Positions 23,000 through 33,668 of a stretch of DNA of 64,000 nt are shown piece by piece. The stretch lies in the NCBI GenBank assembly GCA_038503075.1, contig JBCAML010000011.1:744001-808000 (forward strand). Reading direction: 5' to 3'. The position numbers were made by a program, and so were the translations under genes. This DNA comes from Gyromitra esculenta (taxonomy: Eukaryota; Ascomycota; Pezizomycetes; Pezizales; Discinaceae). The notes beneath the pieces are model-generated. The model had not been told where the DNA came from. It ran no database searches and saw nothing but the letters and a program-made list of their open reading frames with translations. Each line of letters begins with the position of its first letter. Position 1 is the stretch's first letter.

Positions 23000-23383
23000 T
23001 CTCACGGATGGCTTCTCGTTAAGCGCCAGTATCACTGAAGGTGAGCGATCTTCTTAGCGAGCAAAGACGTTCGAGGAGTGCGGTATAGTCTACAGGTCTA
23101 CGAAGAGTATCTTGAGCGAAGTATCGGCGATGTTTCGCGACGGCGAGATTCGGAAGTAGAATCGAAGTGAATTATAACAGATACAGCAGAAGTGAAACGA
23201 GAACGTTGCTTAAAGAGAAGAAAGAAAGTACGAAGAGCAAACAAAATCCCTCTTAAATACGCTTTTTCAACAAAACCCAATAACCGATAATACCCGAAAT
23301 ACAATAACATTATCTAACAACCGAAAAACACAACAATCCTATACGCGAACCCTAGCCCTATATCCATTCCTTAATCCGTGAAA
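23000..23383 (-). repeat. 3' LTR of chromovirus A
   Basis: 384 bp, from TCTCACGGATGG to CCGTGAAA as read on the plus strand. It aligns to 28714-29122 but lacks about 25 bases in several small gaps. Confidence 0.9.
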
Positions 23384-26300
23384 GTAGCCCCCCGTTTTAA
23401 GCGTGAGCTCCTGCGAACCTTAGGAATAATTGTCGTTGTTATGGGGAGAAATGCCTCAAGGGCCGCGGTTTCCAGGAGATCTTCCGCGGGTTCCCAGGTG
23501 GGATGGGCATAGCCAGTCCACTCAACAAGGTATTGTTGTTGTCCGCGGTATGTTCGTTGGTCGAGGATTTTTTCAATAAAATATTCCTCCTGTTCATTAA
23601 CAACGACTGGTGATGGAGGGGGTATAACTTGTCCCGGAAGAGGATCGTTGGCAGCGGGTTTCAACAAAGAAACGTGAAAAACAGGATGGTATTTAACCGA
23701 AACAGGGAGATCAATTTCATAGGCGAAAGGGGATATTATCTTCTTAATAGGATAGGGTCCCATCCATTTCCAATCCAATTTTCGAGCATCGCGTATTGTC
23801 CTAATATTTTTCATTGAAACGAAAACCTGATCGTCGACTTGGTAGGACGGGGCTGGCGTACGATGCTTATTAGTAGCAGTCTCCTGAATATCTTGTGCTG
23901 TCCTTATTTGCGTTCTTAAGTGATCGTATAAGTCTTGCATGGTCTGGGCGAAAGAGGCCGCATCGAGGCTTTGGGAAGAAGCTTTTACAGGAACTATAGA
24001 GGTATCGAAACGTGGGTGGTAGCCGTAATTTGCAAAGAAAGGGGAGGCTTTAGTACTGGCTGACTCTTGATTGTTAGCAGAGAATTCAGCCATCGGTAGC
24101 CATTTGCTCCAGTCTTCCTGTTGATAGGATACATAGGAGCGTAGGTATTGCTCCATAACGGCGTTCAGTCGCTCTGTCTGTCCGTCGGTTTCAGGATGAA
24201 ACGCGGTGGACATTCGAGATTGAATTCCCAAGCATTGGCAAAGCTCCTTCCAAAAGTGGGCCGTGAATTGAGTACCTCGATCAGATGTAACGTGTGTAGG
24301 CAACCCGTGGAGTTTCCAGACATGGTGGAGATATAGATTAGCTACCTCCCTGGAATTAACCGTAGTGTTACAGGGTATCAAGTGGCGCATTTTCGATAAG
24401 CGATCCACTACTACCATGATCGCATCATAACCATCGGATTCTGGGAGGCCTGTAACGAAATCCATAGAGACTTCCTGCCATGGGCGATTGGGAATGGGTA
24501 GAGGACGGAGAACACCTTGTGTACGTTGGGTAACCGGCTTAGCCTTCTGACAGATATGACAGTTGCGTACATAACGGCCAATCGACTCCCTCATCTTTGG
24601 CCAGTAAAATCTTCTACTTATAAGCTCGAAGGTTTTATCTCGTCCTGGGTGTCCTGCCGCAGGGGTATCGTGATGTCTTTTGATGAGTTCCAAACGAAGG
24701 GGGTCGAAGTTTGGTACATAAAGGTTTCCTCGGTAATAGAGTTTATTGTTTTCCTCCGTACACTCGCTAAGGGTTATTTCCTTTGACTGCTGTTCTTTGT
24801 TCTTTAGGGCTAGAAGTATTTTTTCAGGAAATTTATCAGCGATATATCCTTCCAGAAAGAGTTTTTCTAGGGGTGCGTCCAATTCAGCGGCTTCATTTGA
24901 CAAAGAAGCCGATAACAAACTTAGCTTGGGATCGACATTTTCCTTCTTTAACACCACTTGGCTCTGGTGTGCCAGTCTTTCATCCCCTTCCTTGGGGAGA
25001 TCTCCTGATCTCCTAGTGAGAGCATCGGGTTTCCCTCCCTGACTTCCTGGTCGGTACGTGATCACAAAATCGAAACGCGATAGGTATTCAGCCCATCTAG
25101 CTTGGCGTCGGTTAAGTTGTTTTGTGCTCATAAAATATTCGAGATTTTTATGATCACTGATTACGTCAATGGGGTGTTTGGAACCTTCGAGTTCCGGGCG
25201 CCATTCTTCGAATACTCGGATGATCGCTAGCAGTTCTTTGTCGTAAATTTCATAATTGCATTCGGCAGGTGAATGCTTTTTTGAGAAGAATGCGACTGGG
25301 TGTAGAACTCCAGCGTCGTCGTATTGAGACAGCACTCCTCCGGATACAAAGTCGGAGGCGTCGGTTTCCACAATGATTTTCTTGTCAGGATCAAAGTGGA
25401 TGAGGATTGGAGCGGTGGTGAAGGCATGTTTTAGGTTCTCGAAGGCAATATCCGCTTCTACTGTCCATTCGAAAATAATGCCTTTTTTTGTTAGAGCTAT
25501 GAGAGGGGAGGCCAGTTTAGAAAAACCGAGAATAAAACGACGGTAAAAATTAGCAAAGCCTAGAAAAGCTTGTACGTCTTTGACGCTTTTAGGGGTACCC
25601 CATTCCCGTACTGCTTTTAGTTTCTCTTCGTCCATCTTGATACCGTCGGGGGTGAGAATAAGGCCTAGGTACTTGGTCGTCTGTACCTCGAATTCGCATT
25701 TTTCCGGTTTGAGCAAGATATGGTTGTTCTTAAGTGTCTGAAGTACCTTTCGTACATGGGCCTGATGCTCTGCGAAGGTATCACTATAGATTAGGATATC
25801 ATCGAGGTAGGCTGTACAAAAAATATCCAGGTACTCGGTGAGGCAATCATTAACGAATCGTTGGAAAGTTCCCGGGGCGTTGGTCAAGCCGAACGGCATG
25901 ACTTGGTATTCATATAAGCCGTAACGGGTGCGAAAGGCTGTCTTCCACTCGTCTCCCTCGGCAATGCGTACTTGGTGGTAACCGTCACGGAGGTCTAATT
26001 TGGTATACCATTGTGCCTTCGCAAGTCTGTCCAGGGTTTCGCGGATAAGAGGAGAGGTATAGCGATCCTTAACGGTAATAGCATTAAGGCCTCGGTAGTC
26101 CACACAGAGTCGTAGGGAACCGTCAGCTTTTTTGACAAATAGGACGGGGGATCCCGCTGGAGAGGAACTAGCCCGAATGAATCCTTTCTCAAGATTGTCT
26201 TCAATATACTTCTTCAAGACAATAAGCTCTTCTCGGGACATTCCATAGAGGGGTCCGAAAGGGGCATCTTTTCCTTCCATCAGTTGTATCTTGTGGTCAT

Positions 26301-27068
26301 ACGAGCGGCGCGGGGGTAATCCTTGGGCTTTCTTCTTGTCGAACATATCCAAAAAGTCGTGATATTCCGTAGGGATTCTCGTTCTCCATTCCTCCTTGGT
26401 TGTCTTGTCATCGATGATTTTGTTAATTTCATACAGTGACATTGCATAGGCTTGAGAGGAGTGTTTTCGAGTGAGAGTCCTGAAACTAGCGGCGTTGATA
26501 AAGGATAGTTTTAGCTTGGGGGCTACAATCGAGGGGGCGGTTACGGTGGCGAAATGGGGGGTACAATGGGTGGTGCAGAGTTTAGAATTAAACTCAATGC
26601 GTTTTTGGGCGAAGCGGAGTTGGACATCGTGATAATTCATCCATGGAATTCCTAGAACGAGGGGGTAGTGTCCTAGTTGGGTGACGAAACAGGGGGCCTG
26701 TTCCTGGTGTTGTTGGATGGAGAGGTTAATTTTAGCAATATGGGTGATGTCTCCTGACGAAACTGGGCGACCGTCTATTACTTCAAGTTGCCGAGGGGTT
26801 TTTAGGGGTAGGAGAGGTAGGGAATGGTGACTCGCAAAGTCCTTATCAATGAAGGCAAATCCCGAGGCTCCAGTGTCCAATAGTGCGTGAGTTTGGATAG
26901 TTTTATTGTTATGGGAAATATTACAAGATATAACAAAATGTTCCCCATCCAATTGTTCCTCCACGCATGTATCCGACACTGAAAAACCCGAAATAGAAAA
27001 AACCGACAAAGGTAAGGGAATAGGAACCAAGGCAGGGTCACTGATCAGCCTTGGTTGGACTAGTTTAA
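23371..27068 (-). CDS. Pol polyprotein of chromovirus A (protease, reverse transcriptase, RNase H, integrase, chromodomain)
   Basis: The frame is open for about 1,230 codons in the -1 frame relative to gag and has no initiating ATG near its start, so expression as a Gag-Pol fusion is expected. Domains in order: aspartic protease (ALLDTGASG); reverse transcriptase (KLDLRDGYHQVRI, FGLTNAPGTFQRF, AYLDDILIYS with the catalytic DD); RNase H (VETDASDF ... DKELLAI); integrase with its HHCC zinc finger (HHDTPAAGHPGRD ... CHICQKAK) and DDE core (SMDFVTGLP, SDRGTQFT, PETDGQTERLNAV). It ends in a chromodomain (LVEWTGYAHPTWEPAEDL), which marks the chromovirus clade and may direct integration to modified histones. 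No stop interrupts it. Confidence 0.95.
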
Positions 27069-27069
27069 A
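27025..27069 (-). promoter_or_regulatory. -1 frameshift signal of chromovirus A: TTTAAAC heptamer plus stem-loop
   Basis: On the coding strand TTTAAAC (27069-27063) is phased T TTA AAC in the gag frame and is followed at once by TAG. After a 6-nt spacer (27062-27057) a 9-bp perfect stem forms between AACCAAGGC (27056-27048) and GCCTTGGTT (27033-27025), with a 14-nt loop. Slipping back one base at the heptamer enters the open pol frame. Geometry fits known -1 frameshift elements. Confidence 0.88.
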
Positions 27070-28391
27070 GACTCGTTGGAAGAGTCTGCTGATTCTAGCG
27101 CGAAAAACTGAGGAGGAAGAGGAGGCGGTGGGAGCGAGGAAGCGGGAGGGGTACGGATGGCGGGCGGTGCGGTAAGGGCTCCTCTCATAGTAGGTTTTTT
27201 AGGAGCCGAGGGGCAGTTGGCGTAGGAGTGGTCGGGGGCGGCGCAGAACATACATTTTCCCGTGGAGCGGCGCCACTGTTTTTCTTCCTCCGAGAGCTTT
27301 CTCCTTCCGTTTACTATCGTGTAGCGTTGATCCTGTGGGGGGCGAGATAGGTTACTGGTCCTTCCGAAGGAGAGATCCATTGGGGCAAGGCCGCCTGGTA
27401 CGAATGATGAGGCGGGGACAAAGGGGGTCATTGCTTGAGAGCTAAATTGTCCCATATTGTCTCGTGTATTGCCTCGTTTTTCGGTTTTTCGGGCTCGGAT
27501 GCGGTTGTCCAGGCGGGTGAGGGTGGTGATCATTTCTTCGAGGGTAATGGGAACAGCGGTGGCAAATACCATGGCTTCTTTCAACTCCTCCGACATCCCA
27601 TGCTCCAAGGCGTCCATCTTCGAGTTTTCATCGAAGTTGAGTTGGCCCATGATGCGTTGGAAATCGGCCAGGTAAGCAGAGAAGTCGCGTTTTCCTTGAC
27701 GGAGCTGGTGCAGTTCCCTTCGTGCGGTACCGGTAGGGTCGGGGTCTCCAAATGCTGTTTCTAAGGCAGCAATGAGAGCGGCTGCACTGGTCCAGGTGGT
27801 GAGGCCGGAGGGAAGGACTGTGTGTCGGACCTGTTCAAGGGCTGCTCCTTCCAGGCGGTTGATTGTATAGAGAATCATGGTGTTCTCATCAGCGAATCGG
27901 TCTCGGTTGACAGCGAGTTTTGAACGGAGCTGGAGGATGAATCCGGGAAGTTTGATTCTAGATCCGTCGAATTTCTCTGGATCTGGCATCCGCTCGGAGC
28001 GATGGGTAGAGGGTGTCGGCGGTGGGGGAGTGGCGGTGAGGTTTGGTGGAGCCGGAGGGGCTGAGAGGTTTGCTCGGGCTTCATTTCGCTCTTGGCGAAG
28101 TCTGGCGATGAGGCTGGCTGCTTCTGTAACTCTTTGATCCTGTTGTGTGGCATGTCGGAGAGCATTGTCGATTTGGATTTGAGCAGTGCTGAGTTTTACC
28201 TCAGCGTCCTTCTCATTATCCTGGAGGATGCTTATTTGGTCCTCTAGGCTCTGGTTTAGTTCTCGAAGTTGGTTGTACAGCTCAACCGGGTCATCTCTGT
28301 ATGCTCTGGCAAAGGCTTCCTTAGTGGGGAAGCCTGGGGCTGCGAGGGCGGCTCCTTCTGTGTTGGAGGGGGGGTCAACGGGGGAACTCAT
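27060..28391 (-). CDS. Gag polyprotein of chromovirus A
   Basis: Gag forms the virus-like particle and packages element RNA. It is a 443-aa frame starting with ATG at 28391 (MSSPVDPPSN). A coiled N-terminal region is followed by a Pro-rich linker and the capsid-like Gag region (SAYLADFQRIMGQLNFDENS and following). The nucleocapsid has one CX2CX4HX4C zinc knuckle (CMFCAAPDHSYANC), and a Pro-rich tail leads to the stop. The last codons are TCT TTA AAC TAG, placing a TTTAAAC slippery heptamer directly before the stop, so a fraction of ribosomes can continue into pol in the -1 frame. Confidence 0.93.
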   Translation of the reverse strand: MSSPVDPPSNTEGAALAAPGFPTKEAFARAYRDDPVELYNQLRELNQSLEDQISILQDNEKDAEVKLSTAQIQIDNALRHATQQDQRVTEAASLIARLRQERNEARANLSAPPAPPNLTATPPPPTPSTHRSERMPDPEKFDGSRIKLPGFILQLRSKLAVNRDRFADENTMILYTINRLEGAALEQVRHTVLPSGLTTWTSAAALIAALETAFGDPDPTGTARRELHQLRQGKRDFSAYLADFQRIMGQLNFDENSKMDALEHGMSEELKEAMVFATAVPITLEEMITTLTRLDNRIRARKTEKRGNTRDNMGQFSSQAMTPFVPASSFVPGGLAPMDLSFGRTSNLSRPPQDQRYTIVNGRRKLSEEEKQWRRSTGKCMFCAAPDHSYANCPSAPKKPTMRGALTAPPAIRTPPASSLPPPPLPPQFFALESADSSNESLN

Positions 28392-28437
28392 GATGAGTTA
28401 GCGGTAGGAGGTGTAGATGAGCAAGCAATGTAATCTC

Positions 28438-28702
28438 GCTTCCTCAATTGTTGCTGGAGTCTGCGTTGTTACAGACACTTGCGACGGTATTGACGCGGAG
28501 GTACTCGGAATCTAGCCACTCAGGTAGGACTAGTGAGGGCTCAGTGGTCTCTGTAGGTTTTCGCGATGTCAAACAAGGGAACAAACACACAAAGGATTGA
28601 TGAATCCAAGTTGTGAAACCCATGAAGTAAGTATGACTCCAAGGGGGTTTGAACACGTGGCCTTGTATGGAAAAAGGTACAGAGTATACCGCTGAGCTAA
28701 GG
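28438..28702 (-). mobile_element. tRNA-derived SINE-like insertion in the leader of chromovirus A
   Basis: A 265-bp insert is flanked by 15-bp near-perfect direct repeats (plus strand AAGCAACGTAATCTC 28703-28717 and AAGCAATGTAATCTC 28423-28437). On the minus strand it begins with CCTTAGCTCAGCGG, a good RNA polymerase III A box, and about 30 bases later carries a B-box-like GTGTTCAAACC. This head resembles a degenerate tRNA, and the rest is unrelated. The repeated target straddles the LTR/leader junction. Element B has the same leader motif (TTACGTTCTTCGC) without the insert. I infer a tRNA-type SINE; no A-rich tail is obvious. Confidence 0.65.
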
Positions 28703-28713
28703 AAGCAACGTAA

Positions 28714-29122
28714 TCTCACGGATGGCTTCTCGTTAAGCCCTTCAGTATCCCTGAAGGTGAGCAGTGCTACTTAAGCGAGAAACCAAGACGTTCGAGGAGT
28801 GCGGTATAGTCTACAGGTCCTACGAAGAGTATACTTCAAGGCGAAGTATCGGCGATGTTTCACAGCGGCAGCGAGGATTCGGAAGTAGAATCGAAGTGAA
28901 TTATAACAGATACAGCAGAAGTGAAACGAGAACGTTGCTTAAAAAGAGAAGAAAGAAAGTACGAAGAGCAAACAAAATCCTTCTCTTAAATACCCCGCTT
29001 TTACCCAACAAAATCCCAACAACCGATAACACCCGAAATACAATAACATTATCTAACAACCGAAAAGCACAACAATCCTATACGCGAACCCTAGCCCTAT
29101 ATCCATTCCTTAATCCGTGAAA
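28714..29122 (-). repeat. 5' LTR of chromovirus A
   Basis: 409 bp with the short inverted ends TCTCACGG/CCGTGAAA. It is bounded by target duplication TTCCG on the outside and the SINE-like insertion on the inside. Confidence 0.9.
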
Positions 29123-29180
29123 TTCCGCCGCCTTTGCCCCCTCGCTTTCCTGCCTTCGATGCAGCAGACTCAGTTGAGTC

Positions 29181-29225
29181 TTTAAACTAGTTCAACCGGA
29201 GTCGCCTTGTGACCCTGCTCCGGTT
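29181..29225 (+). promoter_or_regulatory. -1 frameshift signal of chromovirus B: TTTAAAC heptamer plus stem-loop
   Basis: TTTAAAC (29181-29187) precedes the gag stop TAG (29188-29190). After a 6-nt spacer the arms AACCGGAG (29194-29201) and CTCCGGTT (29218-29225) form an 8-bp perfect stem with a 16-nt loop. Three base pairs differ from the stem in element A by compensatory changes, while the heptamer, spacing and loop core GTGACCCTG are kept. Confidence 0.88.
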
Positions 29226-32200
29226 CCTTTTTCTCCTTTGTCAGCGTTCTCTATTTCTGGGTTTTCAGTGTCGGATGTGTGTGTGGAGGATAATTTGGAT
29301 GGGGAACATTTTGTAGTTTCATGTAGCCTTTCCCACCAAAATAAAGTTATAAAAACACACGCACTTCTTGACACTGGAGCCTCAGGGTTCGCTTTCATTG
29401 ATGAAAACTTTGTGCGTCACCATTCCCTACCATTATCTCCTCTCAAAACCCCTCGCCAATTAGAAGTCATTGACGGCCGAACAATTGCCTCGGGAGATAT
29501 TACCAATCTTTGCCACTTGGAGCTTTCAATTCAACAACATAACGAGAAAGCTCCCTTCTTCGTCACCAAACTAGGACATTATCCCCTAGTACTCGGCATC
29601 CCGTGGATGAACCTCCATGATGTTCACCTACAATTCGCCAACAAAAGCATTGAATTCAACTCTGAGTTCTGCACCACCCACTGCGCCCCCAAACAACCTA
29701 TTGTCTCCACTGCTGCCATTCCACCCCCAGCTAAACTTAACGCCGCCTTTATCGGAGCCGCTAGTTTTCGCATGCTCGCTAGAAAAAAGGGTATTCAGGT
29801 CTATTCAATGTCTCTATATGAAATAAATAAAGTCCTCGATAGTAAAACCACCAAAGAAGAATGGAGACAAAGAATACCCGCTGAGTACCATGAGTACCTA
29901 GACATGTTTGACAAAGCAAAGGCCCAAGGACTCCCCCCCGTCGCTCTTATGATCATCGTATTACTCTCCAAGAAGGTAAGGAACCACCATTCGGCCCCCT
30001 CTACGGTATGTCACGGGATGAACTTCTAGTCCTTAAAAAGTACATCGAAGACAACCTGGAGAAAGGCTTTATTCGCGCCAGTTCATCTTCTGCCGGCTCT
30101 CCTGTTCTCTTCGCCGCAAAACCCGACGGATCTTTACGCCTCTGTGTAGACTACCGAGGCCTTAACGCCCTTACCGTCAAGGATTGATACACCTCCCCGC
30201 TTGTTAAAGAAACCCTCGACCGCCTCGCTAAAGCACAATGGTATTCCAAACTAGACCTTCGAGATGGATTTCACCAAATTCGCATCGCAGAAGGAGAAGA
30301 ATGGAAGACCGCCTTTAGAACTCGTTATGGTCTCTACGAATACATGGTCATGCCATTCGGCCTCACCAATGCCCCTGGCACCTTCCAACGCTTTGTCAAT
30401 GATTCTCTCCGAGAATACTTAGACCTCTTCTGTACGGCCTACCTCGATGATATCCTTATCTATAGTGATACCCTCGCCGAACATAAGATCCATGTCCGAC
30501 AAGTTCTCGATGCCTTGAAAGCCAACAACATCCTTCTCAAACCTGAGAAGTGTGAATTCCACGTGCAGTCCATTAAATACCTCGGCCTAATTCTTACCCC
30601 CGAAGGTATCAAGATGGACGAAGACAAATTAAAAGCCGTCCGAGACTGGAACCGTCCAAAGTCAATTAAAGACGTACAAGCCTTTCTTGGCTTCGCAAAC
30701 TTTTACCGTAGATTTATTTTGGGATTTTCTCGCCTTGCTGCCCCCCTTACCGCTTTTACAAAGAAGGGTATTGTTTTCGAATGGACCGTTGAAGCTGAAT
30801 TAGCTTTCGAAGCTCTTAAAGACGCCTTCACCAAAGCCCCCGTACTCATCCACTTCGATCCCCGAAAAAAGATCTTCGTGGAATCCGACGCATCCGACTT
30901 CGTCTCCGGTGGTGTTCTCTCCCAGCTCGATGATCAAGGCATATTGCACCCTGTGGCATTCTTCTCTAAAAAACACTCACCTGCTGAATGTAATTATGAG
31001 ATCTATGACAAAGAATTGCTAGCCATCATCCGCTGCTTCGAAGAATGGAGACCCGAACTTGAAGGATCCGAGTTGCCTATATCCGTCATTACCGACCATA
31101 AAAACCTAGAGTATTTTATGACTACCAAGCAACTCAACAGGAGACAAGTTAGATGGGCAGAATACCTCTCACGTTTTGACTTCGTCATTACGTATCGACC
31201 AGGAGTACAAGGAGGAAAGCCGGACGCTCTGACTCGGAGATCAGGAGATCTCCCTGAAGAAGGGGATGAAAGACTACAACACCAGCACCAAGTAGTCCTG
31301 AAGGAAAGAAATTTGGACCCTAAGCTGAGTTTGTTTTCGGGTTCTTTATCAAATGAACCCGCTGAATTGGATGCCCCCCTCGAGATCTTGATAAACCAAG
31401 GATATAATGCTGACCCGTTCCCACAAAAAGTCTTACTAGCACTTAAAAACGGCGAACAACATTCCAAGGAAATCACATTGGGCGATTGCACCGAAAAGAA
31501 TGGTTACCTATTCTATCGACAAAAGCTGTACATCCCCGACCACGACCCTCTCCGCATCTTGATTCTACAAAGATATCATGACGCCCCCTCTGCTGGCCAT
31601 CCAGGACGTGAAAAGTCCTTTGAACTAATCTCTAGGCAATTCTATTGGCCTAAAATGAGAGAGTACATTGGACGATACACCCGAAACTGCTATACCTGTC
31701 GGCGAGCGAAACCCAATACCCTCGGCACCCATGGCGTCCTTAAGCCCCTTCCTATTCCTAACCGCCCCTGGGAAGAGCTATCGATGGACTTTGTTACCGG
31801 TCTCCCTGAATCCAATGGTTTTGATGCAATAATGGTTGTAGTGGATAGATTATCAAAAATGCGACATTTAATCCCCTGCAGCACAACCGTCAATGCTGAA
31901 CAAACGGCAGAACTGTATCTTCAGAATATCTGGAAACTCCATGGACTACCATCTCATATCACGTCCGATAGGGGAACGCAGTTTACTGCCAAATTCTGGA
32001 AACACCTCTGTCTACGTCTAAACATTTCCGCTCGCATGTCGACCTCTTTTCACCCAGAAACGGACGGCCAGACCGAACGTCTCAACGCCGTTATGGAACA
32101 ATACCTTCGTTGTTATGTTTCATACCAACAGGATGACTGGGCTAAATGGTTACCAATTGCCGAATTTGCTGCCAATAATCAGGAATCGGCTAGCACAAAA

Positions 32201-32866
32201 GCTACTCCCTTTTTCGCTAACTATGGTTATCATCCCTGTTTTGACACTTCGATTATCTCTAATGACCGTTCCCCGCAAACCCTCGATGCCGATCTCTTCG
32301 CCTCCAAAATGGAAGAACTTAGAGACTTTCTTCGAGCTCAGATGAGGACGGCGCAAGACATTTTCGAAACCAGTGCTAACCGGCACCGCACCCCTGCCCC
32401 TTCATTCAAAGTCAATGACCGTGTCTTTATCTCTATGAAGAACATGAGGACGACGAGGAATTCAAGAAAATTAGACTGGAAATGGAGCGGTCCCTTCCCG
32501 GTGAAACGAATAATCTCTGCGTACACCTACGAAATAGACTTGCCATTGTCTATGAAATACCATCCAGTATTTCACGTTTCGCTACTTAAAGCAGCTCCCA
32601 CCGACCCGCTCCCTGGTCAAATTATTCCACCACCTCCACCCGTCCGAGTAAACGATCACGAAGAGTATCTTGTTGAAGGCATACTGGACTCTCGCTTCTA
32701 TCACGGAAAGCTTCAGTACTTAGTCGAGTGGACAGGATATGCATTGCCCACTTGGGAACCCGCGGAGTATCACGAAGAGACGGAAGCAGTAGATTCTTTC
32801 CACCAACGATATCCGGATAAACCAAGGGAAGAAGTGGTTAGTGTTCGCAGGAGCTCACGGCTATGA
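29187..32866 (+). pseudogene. Pol of chromovirus B, disabled
   Basis: The order of domains equals that of element A: protease (ALLDTGASG), reverse transcriptase (AYLDDILIYS), RNase H, integrase (SMDFVTGLPES, SDRGTQFT) and a C-terminal chromodomain (LVEWTGYALPTWEP). Two lesions are seen. One is the loss of a base in the C-run near 29937 within CTCCCCCCCG, which shifts the frame in the linker before reverse transcriptase. The other is a TGA at 30185-30187 where element A has CGA (Arg). After 30188 the frame is open to the stop at 32866. The C-to-T change could be ordinary decay or RIP-type mutation. Confidence 0.92.
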
Positions 32867-32877
32867 GGGGGGGCTAC

Positions 32878-33286
32878 TTTCATGGATGGATGTTTCGTTG
32901 GTTGGTCGGTTGCATGGGTATACGGTTGTCACGTTTTTATTGTTCTTTATGTTTCTATGGGTTTCCTATTGCAATGAGTCATGTCTTTGTCATCGAAGGA
33001 GTCTGAATATGGTATATAAGCGAAGGGATTCCCCCTCTTGTTGTACTTTTCCTTCTTCTTCTTTAAGCAACGTCTTCTATAGTATACTCGCTGTATCTTT
33101 CAAATACAAAACCCAGGTTACACTTCGTAATCTTTCGCCGTCGCCGTCTTCAAGTCATCATAACTTGAACCATTGGTAGAGCCTGTAGAATCTTCGCACC
33201 TTCTCTTGTTGTTAGTTTCTCGTTCAAGTAGCTCTGCTCATCTCGGGGGATACCTGAGAGCTTGACGGGAATCTCACTCCTTGAGA
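32878..33286 (+). repeat. 3' LTR of chromovirus B
   Basis: 409 bp, directly after the polypurine tract that follows the pol stop codon. It ends CCTTGAGA before the GGCGA target duplication. The size equals that of the complete LTR of element A. Confidence 0.88.
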
Positions 33287-33668
33287 GGCGACAGCGAGGA
33301 TTCTGAGGGAGAATCGAAGTGGTATTAAAACTGATACAAGAGAAGTGTAACGAGAATGTTGCTTAAGAAAAGAAGAAGAGAAATACAAAGAACAAACAAA
33401 ATCCTTCACTTAAATACCCCGCTTTCGCTCAACAAAACCCAATAGCCGATAATACCCGAAATACAATAACATTATCCAACAACCGAAAAACATAACAACC
33501 ATATACTCAAAACCTAACCCTATATCCAATCCTTAATCCGTGAAAATAACCTTACGCTGCTGCTGCTATCAAGTCCTCTATACTTGAACACATCGTAGAG
33601 CCTGTGGAACTTCGTGAACACTCTTGTCGCTTAGTTTTCTATTCAAGTAGCACTGCTCATCTCGTGAT

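Larger units (their letters stand above)
23000..29122 (-). mobile_element. Ty3/Gypsy chromovirus A, coding regions intact
   Basis: The LTRs are 23000-23383 (3' LTR on this strand) and 28714-29122 (5' LTR, 409 bp). Perfect target duplications TTCCG flank the element (22995-22999 and 29123-29127), placing it inside the gag of B. Gag (28391-27060) and pol (27068-23371) are both open. A polypurine tract (CGGGGGGCTAC on the minus strand) adjoins the 3' LTR. The internal leader carries a SINE-like insertion (28438-28702) directly after the 5' LTR. The coding body looks functional but the leader and the eroded 3' LTR make present activity doubtful. Confidence 0.93.
21480..33286 (+). mobile_element. 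Ty3/Gypsy chromovirus B (defective), carrying element A inside gag
   Basis: The 5' LTR is 21480-21880 and the 3' LTR is 32878-33286 (409 bp). Both start TTTCATGGATGGATG and end CTTGAGA, and perfect target duplications GGCGA flank them (21475-21479 and 33287-33291). A purine-rich tract (GAGGGGGGGCTAC) precedes the 3' LTR. Gag lies at about 21950-22994 and continues after element A at 29128-29190; pol runs 29187-32866. Gag is riddled with frame breaks, and pol has a 1-base shift near 29937 plus an in-frame stop at 30185-30187. The element is dead as a coding unit. Confidence 0.9.
21343..33545 (-). mobile_element. LTR C (minus orientation), split by chromovirus B
   Basis: The left part (about 21343-21479) and right part (33292-33545) together resemble the LTR of element A read in the same direction, for example GAAGTATCGGCGA before the break and CCTTAATCCGTGAAA at the end. 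Element B separates them, with its GGCGA target duplication lying inside this LTR. The left end is eroded and no duplication is seen around C, so its outer limit is approximate. Confidence 0.6.

Noticed and set aside
28630..28706. Candidate tRNA gene on the minus strand
   Set aside because: The A and B boxes are present, but acceptor, D and T stems do not pair, so it is better explained as the head of a tRNA-derived SINE.
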